64,000 nucleotides of DNA from assembly GCF_002813445.1 (NCBI RefSeq), contig NZ_PHHD01000001.1, positions 1,860,001 to 1,924,000 of the forward strand, given 5' to 3'. The DNA comes from Pseudomonas tolaasii NCPPB 2192. Lineage in GTDB: Bacteria; Pseudomonadota; Gammaproteobacteria; Pseudomonadales; Pseudomonadaceae. The position numbers and the translations under genes were made by a program. The notes beneath the pieces are model-generated. The model had not been told where the DNA came from. It ran no database searches and worked only from the letters and a program-made list of their open reading frames with translations. Shown piece by piece: positions 26,286 to 33,863 of the stretch (the stretch's first letter is position 1; each line of letters starts with the position of its first letter).

Positions 26286-26297
26286 TTTGTTTGTGTG

Positions 26298-26753
26298 TTA
26301 TTTGAAACCGAGTTGGCGCCAGCCCTCGTAGACGGCAACCGCCACGGTGTTGGACAGGTTCAAGCTGCGGCAACCCTCGCGCATCGGCAAACGCAGGCGA
26401 TGGCCGTCGGGCAGGGCGTCGAGCACTTCAGCCGGCAGGCCACGGCTTTCCGGGCCGAACAGGAAGGCATCACCTTCGGCGAAGCTGACATCATGAAACG
26501 GCTGCGAGCCCTTGGTGGTGAACGCGAACAACCTGGGGTGGCCCAGGCTTTCCAGGCAACTGGCGAGGTCGGCATGGCGCTTGAGCGTGGCGTACTCGTG
26601 GTAGTCCAGTCCGGCACGGCGCAGGCGCTTGTCGTCCATGTCGAAGCCCAGAGGCTCGATCAAATGCAGGTGGCAGCCACTGTTGGCGCACAGCCTGATA
26701 ACGTTGCCGGTATTCGGCGGAATTTCTGGTTGAAAAAGGATGACGTGAAACAT
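26298..26753 (-). CDS. trmL: tRNA (cytidine(34)-2'-O)-methyltransferase TrmL
   Basis: SPOUT-class methylase that 2'-O-methylates the wobble base of tRNA-Leu. The 151 residues carry the start MFHVILFQPEIPPNTGNVIR with the RNA-binding Asn-Thr-Gly-Asn, then FLFGPESRGLP and LRLPMREGCRSLNLSNTVAV forming the trefoil-knot SAM site. The ATG at 26753 has GGAG six bases upstream; the longer frame upstream has no family similarity. Its start codon shares two bases with the divergent neighbour's start. Confidence 0.97.
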   Translation of the reverse strand: MFHVILFQPEIPPNTGNVIRLCANSGCHLHLIEPLGFDMDDKRLRRAGLDYHEYATLKRHADLASCLESLGHPRLFAFTTKGSQPFHDVSFAEGDAFLFGPESRGLPAEVLDALPDGHRLRLPMREGCRSLNLSNTVAVAVYEGWRQLGFK

Positions 26754-27192
26754 GCACGGCTCCGAAGGCAAAGATGCGCTGCATTCTACCCCCGAAGACG
26801 ACCCAAGACCGAAGCTATTGCCACGGGTGATGGGCTCTTTGGCCATTGTCGGGCTGATGATCGGCTTGATGATCGGCCGCCTGACCACGCCGGACCCCGT
26901 CGAGCTGCAGCAGGTCGAGACCGCCGCCGATGGTGTGGTGGTGTGGTTCAACAGCGAACCCAAGCTGCACGGCGAGCACATCGACGGCACCGTCGCTCTG
27001 CTGTTTGACGCACAGGGCAAGGCCGCCAGCGGGCAACTCAAGGTCAATGACAAGGATGTGAACTGGCGCATCCGCAAGACCGATGGCGGCTTGCTGCTGA
27101 ACCTGGTGGCGGCTCGGTCGTTGCGCGGGGAGTGGAGGGGACAGAAGGTTGATGGCCGCTGGCGGCTGGAGATCCATCTCCGGGAACAATAA
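26752..27192 (+). CDS. Small single-pass membrane protein, unknown
   Basis: A 146-residue protein: a polar N-terminus of about 26 residues, one membrane segment (MGSLAIVGLMIGLMIGRL, about 27-44), and a beta-rich periplasmic domain of about 100 residues (VVVWFNSEPKLHGEHIDGTV, then GGLLLNLVAARSLRGEW). I recall a conserved gene at this place next to trmL in other pseudomonads. The ATG at 26752 is 11 bases after AAGGA, which is long; a start at 26830, at the membrane segment, is possible. Function unknown. Confidence 0.75.
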   Translation: MHGSEGKDALHSTPEDDPRPKLLPRVMGSLAIVGLMIGLMIGRLTTPDPVELQQVETAADGVVVWFNSEPKLHGEHIDGTVALLFDAQGKAASGQLKVNDKDVNWRIRKTDGGLLLNLVAARSLRGEWRGQKVDGRWRLEIHLREQ

Positions 27193-27479
27193 AAGAGGGA
27201 ATCCCCGGCCTGCCTGTACCAAGGTTCCCGAAACGGGCTGGGGCTATGGGCGCTGTGCCGCATAAGCCCCGGGTGTAAAGAAGGGAGTTCCCGGCCTGCC
27301 TGTACCAGGGCTCCCAAAACGGGGTGAAGCCAGAGGCTTCGGTGTTAAAGAGGGAATCCCCGGCCTGCCTGTACCGGGGTTCCCCAAAGCGGTGTGGAGC
27401 GCGACGCGGTTCGCATCAAGCACCCCGGGTGTAAAGAGGGGATTCTCGGCCTGCCTGTACCAAGGTCCCCGAAACTGGG
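27191..27479. repeat. Array of four hairpin-forming repeats between convergent genes
   Basis: Four copies of a roughly 48-base unit lie at about 27191-27237, 27276-27324, 27344-27392 and 27430-27479. Each has AAAGAGGGAATCCCCGG or a close variant, the invariant core GGCCTGCCTGTACC, then GGGGTTCCC and an AAACGGG-like end. Each unit folds as a hairpin: GGGAA-CCCCGG against CCGGGG-TTCCC with a ten-base loop CCTGCCTGTA. Core-to-core distances are 86, 69 and 86 bases. The spacers also fold, for example GAAGCC-AGA-GGCTTC at 27326-27340. The first copy abuts the TAA of the preceding gene. Confidence 0.85.
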
Positions 27480-27550
27480 TTGTACAAGGGTTATTGCAGG
27501 GCGCGTGCCAGAATTTGCAATTTGTGCCAAAAAATTACGCCAGAAAGCGC

Positions 27551-27573
27551 AAAGCCCCGGAATACGGGGCTTT
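27551..27573. terminator. Possible terminator hairpin
   Basis: AAAGCCCCG and CGGGGCTTT form a strong stem with a four-base loop. A short T run follows on either strand only as part of the stem, so it is a moderate candidate. It is placed to end ntrBC leftward or the hairpin array rightward. Confidence 0.45.
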
Positions 27574-27682
27574 GGTGTGTTCGGGTTTCAGGTTTTTATC
27601 AATAAAGCCGAGATTTCAGGTGTTGGATCCATGCCCGATGCCGGTTCATGGTGCATTGAAGCGGTGCACAGTCCTGGAAGTT

Positions 27683-27815
27683 GATCGTTCCCACGCTCCG
27701 CGTGGGAATGCATTGTGTGACGCTCCGCGTCACCATTGCACAGATCTAACGTTGCGGTGAGGCTTGGACGCGGAGCGTCCGGGGAGGCATTCCCACGCGG
27801 AGCGTGGGAACGATC
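27683..27815. repeat. Long inverted repeat of four CTCCG/CGGAG hairpins
   Basis: Exact 29-base inverted arms lie at 27683-27711 and 27787-27815 (GATCGTTCCCACGC at the left end). Each arm is itself a hairpin, TTCCCACGC-TCC-GCGTGGGAA. Between them lie two smaller ones, GTGACGC-TCC-GCGTCAC and GGACGC-GGA-GCGTCC. I recall the outer sequence as a common dispersed repeat in fluorescent pseudomonads, distinct from the GGCTTGCC REP family. Confidence 0.85.
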
Positions 27816-27832
27816 AGCAGCAGGAAGAGGGG

Positions 27833-29269
27833 TTAGCCCTCATCACCTTCGTCGTCATCCCCTCCATCCACCTTCATCCCCAATTCCTTGATCTTTCGCG
27901 TCAAGGTATTGCGGCCCCAGCCCAGCAGTACGGCGGCGTCGCGGCGGCGGCCGGTGGTGTGTTTCAGGGCGGTTTCGATCATGATCCGCTCAAACGCCGG
28001 TACGGCACTGTCCAACAGGTTCGACTGCCCGCGTGCCAGGGCCTGGTCGGCCCATTGGCGCAAGGCCTGTTCCCAGTTCGTCACGGGTGCCGAGTCCTGC
28101 GGCAGGCTCAACAGCTCCGGCGGCAGGTCGCTGATGTGCACTTCGCGCCCGGACGCCATCACCGTGATCCAGCGGCAGGTGTTTTCCAGCTGACGCACGT
28201 TGCCCGGCCACGGCAGGTTTTTCAGGTATTCCTCGGTCTCGCTTTTGAGCAGCTTCGGTTCTACCGCCAGTTCCTGCGCGGCGCGGCTGAGGAAGTGACG
28301 GGCGAGCGTCGGAATATCTTCGCGGCGGTCCGACAGGCGGGGAATGTGGATGCGGATCACGTTGAGGCGGTGAAACAAATCCTCACGGAATTTGCCCGCA
28401 TGCACCAGGGTTTCGAGGTTTTGGTGGGTTGCGGCGATGATGCGCACGTCGACCTTGACCGGCGTGTGCCCGCCAACGCGGTAGAACTCGCCATCGGCCA
28501 GTACCCGCAGCAAGCGCGTCTGGGTGTCGGCCGGCATGTCGCCGATTTCATCCAGAAACAGCGTGCCGCCATCCGCCTGTTCAAAGCGGCCGCGGCGCAA
28601 GTTGGCTGCGCCGGTGAACGCACCTTTTTCATGGCCGAACAGCTCGGACTCCATCAAATCCTTGGGGATCGCCGCCATGTTCAGCGCGATAAACGGCGAG
28701 GCCGCCCGCGGGCTGTGGCGGTGCAGCGCGTGGGCCACCAGCTCTTTACCGGTACCCGATTCGCCATTGATCAGCACGGTAATGTTGGAGTGGCTCAAGC
28801 GCCCGATGGCGCGAAACACTTCCTGCATCGCCGGCGCTTCGCCGATGATTTCCGGGGTGCGGGTCAGGGCCGGCGGGGCTTCCTGGCTTTGTTGTTCCTG
28901 GGCGTGCTGGTTGGCGCGCTTGACCAGCGCCACCGCCTCGTCCACGTCGAACGGCTTGGGCAGGTATTCAAAGGCGCCGCCCTGATAGGACGCGACAGCG
29001 CTGTCCAGGTCCGAGTGCGCGGTCATGATGATCACCGGCAGGCGCGGGTGCTGCTCGCGGATGCGTGCCAGCAAGTCCAGGCCACTGGCGCCGGGCATGC
29101 GGATGTCGGAGATGATCACGTCCGGCTGCTGGCGAGCCAGGCGGCTCATCACCCCGTCGGCGCTATCGAAGCTCTGGGTGGTCATGCCTTCCTGTTGCAA
29201 GGCTTTCTCGAGGACCCAGCGGATAGAACGGTCGTCATCGACGATCCAGACAGTTTCACTACGGCTCAT
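27833..29269 (-). CDS. ntrC: Nitrogen regulation response regulator NtrC (NR(I))
   Basis: Sigma-54 enhancer-binding regulator for nitrogen limitation. The 478 residues comprise a receiver domain (1-120, phosphoacceptor Asp55 in VIISDIRMPG), an AAA+ domain with Walker A GESGTGKE, the sigma-54 contact loop GAFTGA and Walker B GGTLFLDEIG, and a Fis-type helix-turn-helix at the end (GRRRDAAVLLGWGRNTLTRK). The start overlaps the ntrB stop by four bases. It should act on glnA nearby. Confidence 0.98.
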   Translation of the reverse strand: MSRSETVWIVDDDRSIRWVLEKALQQEGMTTQSFDSADGVMSRLARQQPDVIISDIRMPGASGLDLLARIREQHPRLPVIIMTAHSDLDSAVASYQGGAFEYLPKPFDVDEAVALVKRANQHAQEQQSQEAPPALTRTPEIIGEAPAMQEVFRAIGRLSHSNITVLINGESGTGKELVAHALHRHSPRAASPFIALNMAAIPKDLMESELFGHEKGAFTGAANLRRGRFEQADGGTLFLDEIGDMPADTQTRLLRVLADGEFYRVGGHTPVKVDVRIIAATHQNLETLVHAGKFREDLFHRLNVIRIHIPRLSDRREDIPTLARHFLSRAAQELAVEPKLLKSETEEYLKNLPWPGNVRQLENTCRWITVMASGREVHISDLPPELLSLPQDSAPVTNWEQALRQWADQALARGQSNLLDSAVPAFERIMIETALKHTTGRRRDAAVLLGWGRNTLTRKIKELGMKVDGGDDDEGDEG

Positions 29270-30351
29270 GTCGATGGGGCTCCTTGTTCCAGTGGCAGAA
29301 AGATCGAGAACGTGGTGTGGCCGGGATGGCTTTCACACTCGATCAGACCCTGGTGCTGGCTGATGATGTTCTGGGTAATGGCCAGGCCCAGCCCGGTACC
29401 GTCCGGGCGGCCGCTGACCATGGGAAAGAAGATGGTTTCCTGCAGTTCCGCAGGGATGCCCGGGCCGTTGTCGATGATCTCGACCTTGGTCACCAGGCGA
29501 TGGCGCACATGGCCGATGGTGAACTGGCGCAGGGCACGGGTACGCAGGCTGATGCGGCCCAGGCGCAGTTCGTTCTGGCTGCTGATGGCCTGCATGGCGT
29601 TGCGCACGATATTGAGCACCGCCTGAATCATCTGCTCGCGGTCGATCAATACGTCGGGAATGCTCGGGTCATAATCGCGCACCAGGGTGATGCAGCCCTG
29701 GCTTTCGGCTTCCACCAGTTGGCAGACGCGCTCCAGCACTTCGTGCACGTTGGTCATCGCCAGCGACGGCAGCTTGTTGGAGCCGAGCATGCGGTCCACC
29801 AGGTTACGCAGGCGGTCGGCTTCCTCGATGATGACGTTGGTGTAGTCCTTGAGGTTTTCGTCCGGCAGCTCGCGGGCCAGCAGCTGTGCGGCGCCGCGAA
29901 TCCCGCCCAAGGGGTTTTTGATCTCATGGGCCAGGCCGCGCACCAGCATTTTGCTGGTTTCCTGCTTGGACAACTGCGCTTCTTCCTTGGTGATGCGCAG
30001 CAGGCGGTCGCGCGGGTGCACTTCGAGCAGCAGCAGGGTGGCGCCATTGTTCAGGATTGGGGTCACGGCGTAATCGACCGTCAGCGTCTGGCCGGTGAGG
30101 GCAGTGAGCATCGCCTCGCGCTTGGTGAACGGGTGAGCCTGCTCGACGGCCTGGCGCAACGAGCTCAAGGCCTCGGCCGACTCGGTGAACAATTCGCTGA
30201 TGAACTGCCCATGGCTGCGCTGGCCACTGATGGCCAGGAGCATCTCTGCCGCCGGGTTCATGTACTCAAGACGCAGGTCGTCGTTGAGCAGAATGGTCGC
30301 GGTGGTCAGGTTGTCGAGTAACAAACGGTGCAGTGCATCGCTGATGGTCAT
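29266..30351 (-). CDS. ntrB: Nitrogen regulation sensor histidine kinase NtrB (NR(II))
   Basis: Cytoplasmic kinase/phosphatase of NtrC, controlled by PII. The 361 residues contain a PAS domain (about 10-120), then the H-box AHEIKNPLGG with His142, the N-box VLNIVRNAMQA, and ATP-binding DNGPGIP and GTGLGLAI. Standard length. An NtrC-type site and a possible sigma-54 element lie upstream, suggesting autoregulation. Confidence 0.98.
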   Translation of the reverse strand: MTISDALHRLLLDNLTTATILLNDDLRLEYMNPAAEMLLAISGQRSHGQFISELFTESAEALSSLRQAVEQAHPFTKREAMLTALTGQTLTVDYAVTPILNNGATLLLLEVHPRDRLLRITKEEAQLSKQETSKMLVRGLAHEIKNPLGGIRGAAQLLARELPDENLKDYTNVIIEEADRLRNLVDRMLGSNKLPSLAMTNVHEVLERVCQLVEAESQGCITLVRDYDPSIPDVLIDREQMIQAVLNIVRNAMQAISSQNELRLGRISLRTRALRQFTIGHVRHRLVTKVEIIDNGPGIPAELQETIFFPMVSGRPDGTGLGLAITQNIISQHQGLIECESHPGHTTFSIFLPLEQGAPST

Positions 30352-30407
30352 CGGGACCTCTTTTGGAGCAAGGCGCGGGCTTCGGGCACACGCTGATACG
30401 AGGAAAA

Positions 30408-30423
30408 TGCAAAAACCAAACCA
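30408..30423 (-). promoter_or_regulatory. Candidate sigma-54 promoter of ntrBC
   Basis: Reading leftward, TGGTTTGGTTTTTGCA keeps the GG and GC pairs at sigma-54 spacing but departs from the consensus at CAC. It lies about 60 bases before the ntrB start and 130 bases after an NtrC-type site. A weak call by itself, strengthened by that pairing. Confidence 0.4.
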
Positions 30424-30551
30424 AGGCTCCGAAAAGAAGCGCGAAACCCCTGAAATGGGCGTTTGCGGCGCGAAACTGTGGCGTTATGCCAGCTTGTTCG
30501 GGAAGTTTCGAACCAAAATGGGTAGGTCAGGTGAGAAGGGTGCAACGTATC

Positions 30552-30567
30552 GCACCAATATAGTGCA
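30552..30567 (-). promoter_or_regulatory. NtrC binding site upstream of ntrB
   Basis: GCACCAATATAGTGCA; read leftward it is TGCACTATATTGGTGC, matching the NtrC consensus (TGCACTATATTGGTGCA of the enteric glnA enhancer) over 16 bases. It lies about 200 bases before the ntrB start, a normal enhancer distance, and just past the end of the upstream gene. Confidence 0.75.
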
Positions 30568-30624
30568 GATTTGCAAAGTTCGTTCAGGAATGGAGAGCGC
30601 GGTGCGCTGGAGGTGTGTTTGGCT

Positions 30625-31236
30625 TCAGGATGGTTTTTTCGGGGTGTTCTTGCGGTTGTTCAGGCAGGGCTTGACGACGTCGTGAAGGTCCTCGTTGTCC
30701 TGGGGCAGGACAAACTCGGCGGTCAGCGGGGCGTCGCCGGGGATGGCGGAAGGTAATGTCATGCGGATGGGTTGGCCGCGCAGGTCACCGGTGATCCATT
30801 CGCGCAGCTCCTGGCGGTTGGCGGGCATGGTGAGTTTGAACAGCACGCCGTGTTGCTGGCTCGGCTCTGCGCTGTAGTAACCGTTGACGCGATAGGTACG
30901 TGTCGGCAATGCGCCGGTCGTGAGGCTCAGCGGGCCGGTGGAGCGGGCGTCCGGGCCCTCGTAAATATCTGGCTTGAAGTGCAGCTCGTCGGTGTGGGTC
31001 AGTAGCGCGATCACGGGTCGCGCCGGCGAGCTGTAGCAGGCCACGTGCAAAATCGCGATGCTGGTTTTTTCTGCATGGGCAGCGGTGCCGATAATGCGGG
31101 CATTGATGATGGTGCTGCCGGGGTAGGGCGCTTCCACGGTCCATGCGTCGGGCTCAGGCGGGCTGACGGGTTGCGTTGCGCTTGGCGGGCTGAACACCAG
31201 CAACAGCGAACATAAGGCTTTGTGGCTCAGACTCAT
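30625..31236 (-). CDS. Secreted protein of unknown function
   Basis: A 203-residue protein with a signal-like N-terminus (MSLSHKALCSLLLVFSPPSA) and a predicted beta-rich body. Two internal Cys (in VACYSSP and VVKPCLNN) could form a disulfide. The Pro/Lys-rich end (NNRKNTPKKPS) is unusual. No domain is recognised. The ATG at 31236 is preferred to the GTG at 31239; neither has a strong ribosome site. It lies between chorismate mutase and ntrB on the same strand. Confidence 0.65.
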   Translation of the reverse strand: MSLSHKALCSLLLVFSPPSATQPVSPPEPDAWTVEAPYPGSTIINARIIGTAAHAEKTSIAILHVACYSSPARPVIALLTHTDELHFKPDIYEGPDARSTGPLSLTTGALPTRTYRVNGYYSAEPSQQHGVLFKLTMPANRQELREWITGDLRGQPIRMTLPSAIPGDAPLTAEFVLPQDNEDLHDVVKPCLNNRKNTPKKPS

Positions 31237-31368
31237 CACAAAATCCGTCGACGGTTGGCGATTGGGGGCCGCATCGTAGGGAAGTGATGATCGAAGAGGA
31301 ATCAGATAAATCCGTGTTTCCAGTTGTGACGAGAGAAAGGGCCTTGAATGACGCAGGCCCTGCTCACT

Positions 31369-31905
31369 TCACGGTTGGTAAATGCAGAGCTCGGCAGTGG
31401 CGCGGGTCATGGCAATTTGTTGCAGCGGGTCGTAAAGCGGTTGGTGCACGGCTTGTGCAAGCCATTGCGGGCACTGCGGGTTGGTGCGTTCGGGGCTGAA
31501 ATCAGCCAGTTGCTGCAGCAGGTTCTTTTGCAGTTGGTCGAGTACCGGGCGGATTTTCCCGACCAGGTCCGGGCGCGGAGTGTCGGGTGCCTTGCCCTTG
31601 AAGTGCCAATCGGAAAGGCGAGTGTATTGCACCAGTTTATTGGCCTCGATCTGCGCCGCGAAAAACTGCTCGGCGGCTTCGGGGGCCAGTTTGTAAGTTG
31701 GCGCCTGCGTTTTTACGCTGGCGAGCACAGCTTGCTCGCGCGGGCGGTCTTCCACGGCCTTGTGACTGTCCCATTTGCTCAGGGCCACTTGATCGGCGAT
31801 GGTCAGGCGTTCGGCAATGCTATTGAGCAGGGGTTCGAGGGTGGCGGGTGCGGCGTTTGCTGTGGCACTAAAAAATAACAGAGCGAACACAAGTTGGTAC
31901 TTCAA
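31369..31905 (-). CDS. Secreted chorismate mutase (AroQ-gamma type)
   Basis: A monofunctional chorismate mutase exported to the periplasm; it converts chorismate to prephenate. The 178 residues start with the signal peptide MKYQLVFALLFFSATANA, followed by an all-helical AroQ domain: LLNSIAERLTIADQVALSKW, then DRPREQAVLASV and AAEQFFAAQIEANKLVQY. These carry the expected Arg/Lys and Gln/Glu residues. The two C-terminal Cys (NPQCPQW, ELCIYQP) are probably disulfide-bonded, as in secreted members. The main cytoplasmic chorismate mutase (in PheA) is expected elsewhere. Confidence 0.9.
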   Translation of the reverse strand: MKYQLVFALLFFSATANAAPATLEPLLNSIAERLTIADQVALSKWDSHKAVEDRPREQAVLASVKTQAPTYKLAPEAAEQFFAAQIEANKLVQYTRLSDWHFKGKAPDTPRPDLVGKIRPVLDQLQKNLLQQLADFSPERTNPQCPQWLAQAVHQPLYDPLQQIAMTRATAELCIYQP

Positions 31906-31916
31906 GGCTGATCTCC

Positions 31917-32020
31917 TGTGGGGGCGGCGGTGCGACGATTCGACTTGCCCGCGATGGCGGCGTGTCAGTCATACAACAGGTGGCGGGCAGTAAGCTATCG
32001 CAGGCAAGCCGGCTCCCACA
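31917..32020. repeat. Degenerate REPIN
   Basis: The right arm is a good REP unit (CTATCGCAGGCAAGCC), but the left arm is decayed (TGTGGGGGCGGCGGTGCG, then GACTTGCCCGCGATGG). It lies between glnA and the chorismate mutase gene. Confidence 0.65.
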
Positions 32021-32062
32021 ATTTTCATTCGTATCAGGCCCCGGCCAGCCTAAATTTCGGGC

Positions 32063-32093
32063 AAAAAAAGACCGCCCGAAGGCGGTCTTTTTC
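32063..32093 (-). terminator. Rho-independent terminator of glnA
   Basis: AAAGACCGCC pairs with GGCGGTCTTT around CGAA; read leftward a T run follows. It lies about 30 bases after the glnA stop. Confidence 0.92.
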
Positions 32094-32122
32094 ATCACGC
32101 TACGTTAAGCAGCGCTACCGGA

Positions 32123-33529
32123 TCAGCAGCTGTAGTACAGCTCGTATTCCAGTGGGTGTACGAAGGTGCGAACCTTGATTTCTTCTTCGCTTTTCAGCTC
32201 GATGTAGGCATCGATGAAGTCGTCGCTGAATACGCCGCCTTTGGTCAGGAACGCACGGCCCTTGTCCAGCTCTTCCAGGGCTTCTTTCAGGCTGCCGCAC
32301 ACTTGTGGGATCTCTTTGGCCTCTTCAGGCGGCAGGTCGTACAAGTTTTTGTCGGCGGCGTCGCCAGGGTGGATCTTGTTCTGAATACCGTCCAGACCCG
32401 CCATCAGCAGTGCTGCGAAAGCCAGGTATGGGTTGGCAGCCGGGTCCGGGAAACGTGCTTCGATACGACGGCCGCGTGGGCTGTTGACGTAAGGAATGCG
32501 GATCGAAGCGGAACGGTTACGAGCCGAGTAGGCCAGCATGACCGGTGCTTCGAAGCCTGGTACCAGACGCTTGTAGGAGTTGGTTGCCGGGTTGGTGAAG
32601 CCGTTCAGGGCCTTACCGTGCTTGATGATACCGCCGATGAAGAACAGGGCAGTTTCCGACAGGCCGGCATAACCTTCGCCGGCGAAGGTGTTCTTGCCAT
32701 CTTTGGCGATGGACATGTGAACGTGCATACCCGAACCGTTATCGCCGTACAGTGGCTTCGGCATGAAGGTCGCGGTGCGGCCGTAGGCGTCAGCAACGTT
32801 GTGGACAACGTATTTCAGGGTTTGAACTTCGTCAGCTTTCTTCACCAGGGTGTTGAACTTGACGCCGATTTCGTTCTGGCCAGCAGTTGCCACTTCGTGG
32901 TGGTGAACTTCAACGACCTGGCCCATTTCTTCCAGCGCGTTGCACATGGAGGTACGGATTTCGTGGTCGTGGTCGAACGGAGGTACTGGGAAGTAGCCGC
33001 CTTTGACGCCTGGACGGTGGCCTTTGTTGCCGCCTTCGATGTCTTGGTCGGACATCCATGAGCCTTGCTCGGAGAAGATCTTGAACATCGAGCCGGAGAT
33101 GTCGGACTTGAACTTCACTTCGTCGAAGATGAAGAACTCAGGCTCAGGACCGCAGAAAACGGTGTCACCGATACCGGTGGTCTTCAGGTATTCCTCGGCA
33201 CGGTGGGCGATGGCGCGCGGGTCGCGATCGTAGCCTTGCATGGTCGAAGGTTCGATGATGTCGCAGACCAGAATCAGGGTCGGCTCTTCGGTGAACGGGT
33301 CCAGAACGGCAGAGTCGTCGTCCGGCAGCAGGATCATGTCGGAGGCTTCGATGCCTTTCCAGCCAGAGATGGAGGAACCGTCGAACATCTTGCCGACTTC
33401 GAAGAAGTCGTCTTCCAGCGCGTCGCGAGCCGGCATGGTCACGTGGTGCTGAGTACCTTTAGTGTCCGTGAAGCGCAGATCAATCCATTTAACGTCATGA
33501 TCTTTGATGAGTTGAACCGACTTCGACAT
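32123..33529 (-). CDS. glnA: Glutamine synthetase type I
   Basis: Ammonia assimilation: glutamate, ammonia and ATP to glutamine. The 468 residues match GSI-beta. Seen: MFDGSSISGWKGI, the metal and ATP segments GPEPEFFIFD and NGSGMHVHMS, and the adenylylation site NLYDLPPEE (Tyr near 397) that GlnE modifies. The ATG at 33529 has GGAGG upstream; a longer frame to 33616 has an atypical leader. A sigma-54 promoter and NtrC-like half sites lie upstream and ntrBC downstream, forming a nitrogen-control locus. Confidence 0.98.
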   Translation of the reverse strand: MSKSVQLIKDHDVKWIDLRFTDTKGTQHHVTMPARDALEDDFFEVGKMFDGSSISGWKGIEASDMILLPDDDSAVLDPFTEEPTLILVCDIIEPSTMQGYDRDPRAIAHRAEEYLKTTGIGDTVFCGPEPEFFIFDEVKFKSDISGSMFKIFSEQGSWMSDQDIEGGNKGHRPGVKGGYFPVPPFDHDHEIRTSMCNALEEMGQVVEVHHHEVATAGQNEIGVKFNTLVKKADEVQTLKYVVHNVADAYGRTATFMPKPLYGDNGSGMHVHMSIAKDGKNTFAGEGYAGLSETALFFIGGIIKHGKALNGFTNPATNSYKRLVPGFEAPVMLAYSARNRSASIRIPYVNSPRGRRIEARFPDPAANPYLAFAALLMAGLDGIQNKIHPGDAADKNLYDLPPEEAKEIPQVCGSLKEALEELDKGRAFLTKGGVFSDDFIDAYIELKSEEEIKVRTFVHPLEYELYYSC

Positions 33530-33632
33530 GGTGTCCTCCGGGTGGCTTCGGGCTGGGGTAGTGGAGTTAGCCCTTAGAATGTGGGTGATGCCGGCGCGAA
33601 TACTCGACCAAGGCAACCTGCCTCACAAGAGA

Positions 33633-33647
33633 GCAAATTGCATGCCA
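33633..33647 (-). promoter_or_regulatory. Sigma-54 promoter of glnA
   Basis: Read leftward, TGGCATGCAATTTGC fits TGGCACG-N4-TTGC with one change in the -24 block and perfect spacing. The start point would fall near 33621, about 90 bases before the glnA ATG. Confidence 0.8.
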
Positions 33648-33720
33648 GTGCGCCAACATGGCCTTTTTGCCTCAAAATGGCCCCTATAAAGGTGCAATCC
33701 GCTGAAGCGGAATAAAAAGC

Positions 33721-33782
33721 GCACTGCAATGTAGCGTTTATTTGCGCAAATGACCCGTTTTGGTGCGTCGAAAGCTTGGTGC
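33721..33782 (-). promoter_or_regulatory. NtrC-like half sites upstream of glnA
   Basis: An imperfect GCACTGCAATGTAGC at 33721-33735 and two TTGGTGC half sites at 33760-33766 and 33776-33782. They lie 75-150 bases upstream of the sigma-54 element, the right place for an enhancer. Individually weak. Confidence 0.45.
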
Positions 33783-33815
33783 ATATTAACTGGTTAAACC
33801 TTGAGCGATTTCCGC

Positions 33816-33821
33816 TATAAT
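33816..33821 (+). promoter_or_regulatory. Likely -10 element of thiI
   Basis: A perfect TATAAT lies 43 bases before the thiI ATG. The best -35 (TTAAAC at 33794-33799, spacer 16) matches poorly. It sits just behind the divergent glnA control region. Confidence 0.45.
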
Positions 33822-33863
33822 CCGCGCCCCCCTTTTTCAGCAGGCCCGGCGCGCGCTGTTTCC

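Noticed and set aside
27191..27479. CRISPR array
   Set aside because: Repeats are imperfect, only four, and both repeat and spacer fold as hairpins; spacing is 86/69/86 and no cas genes are near.
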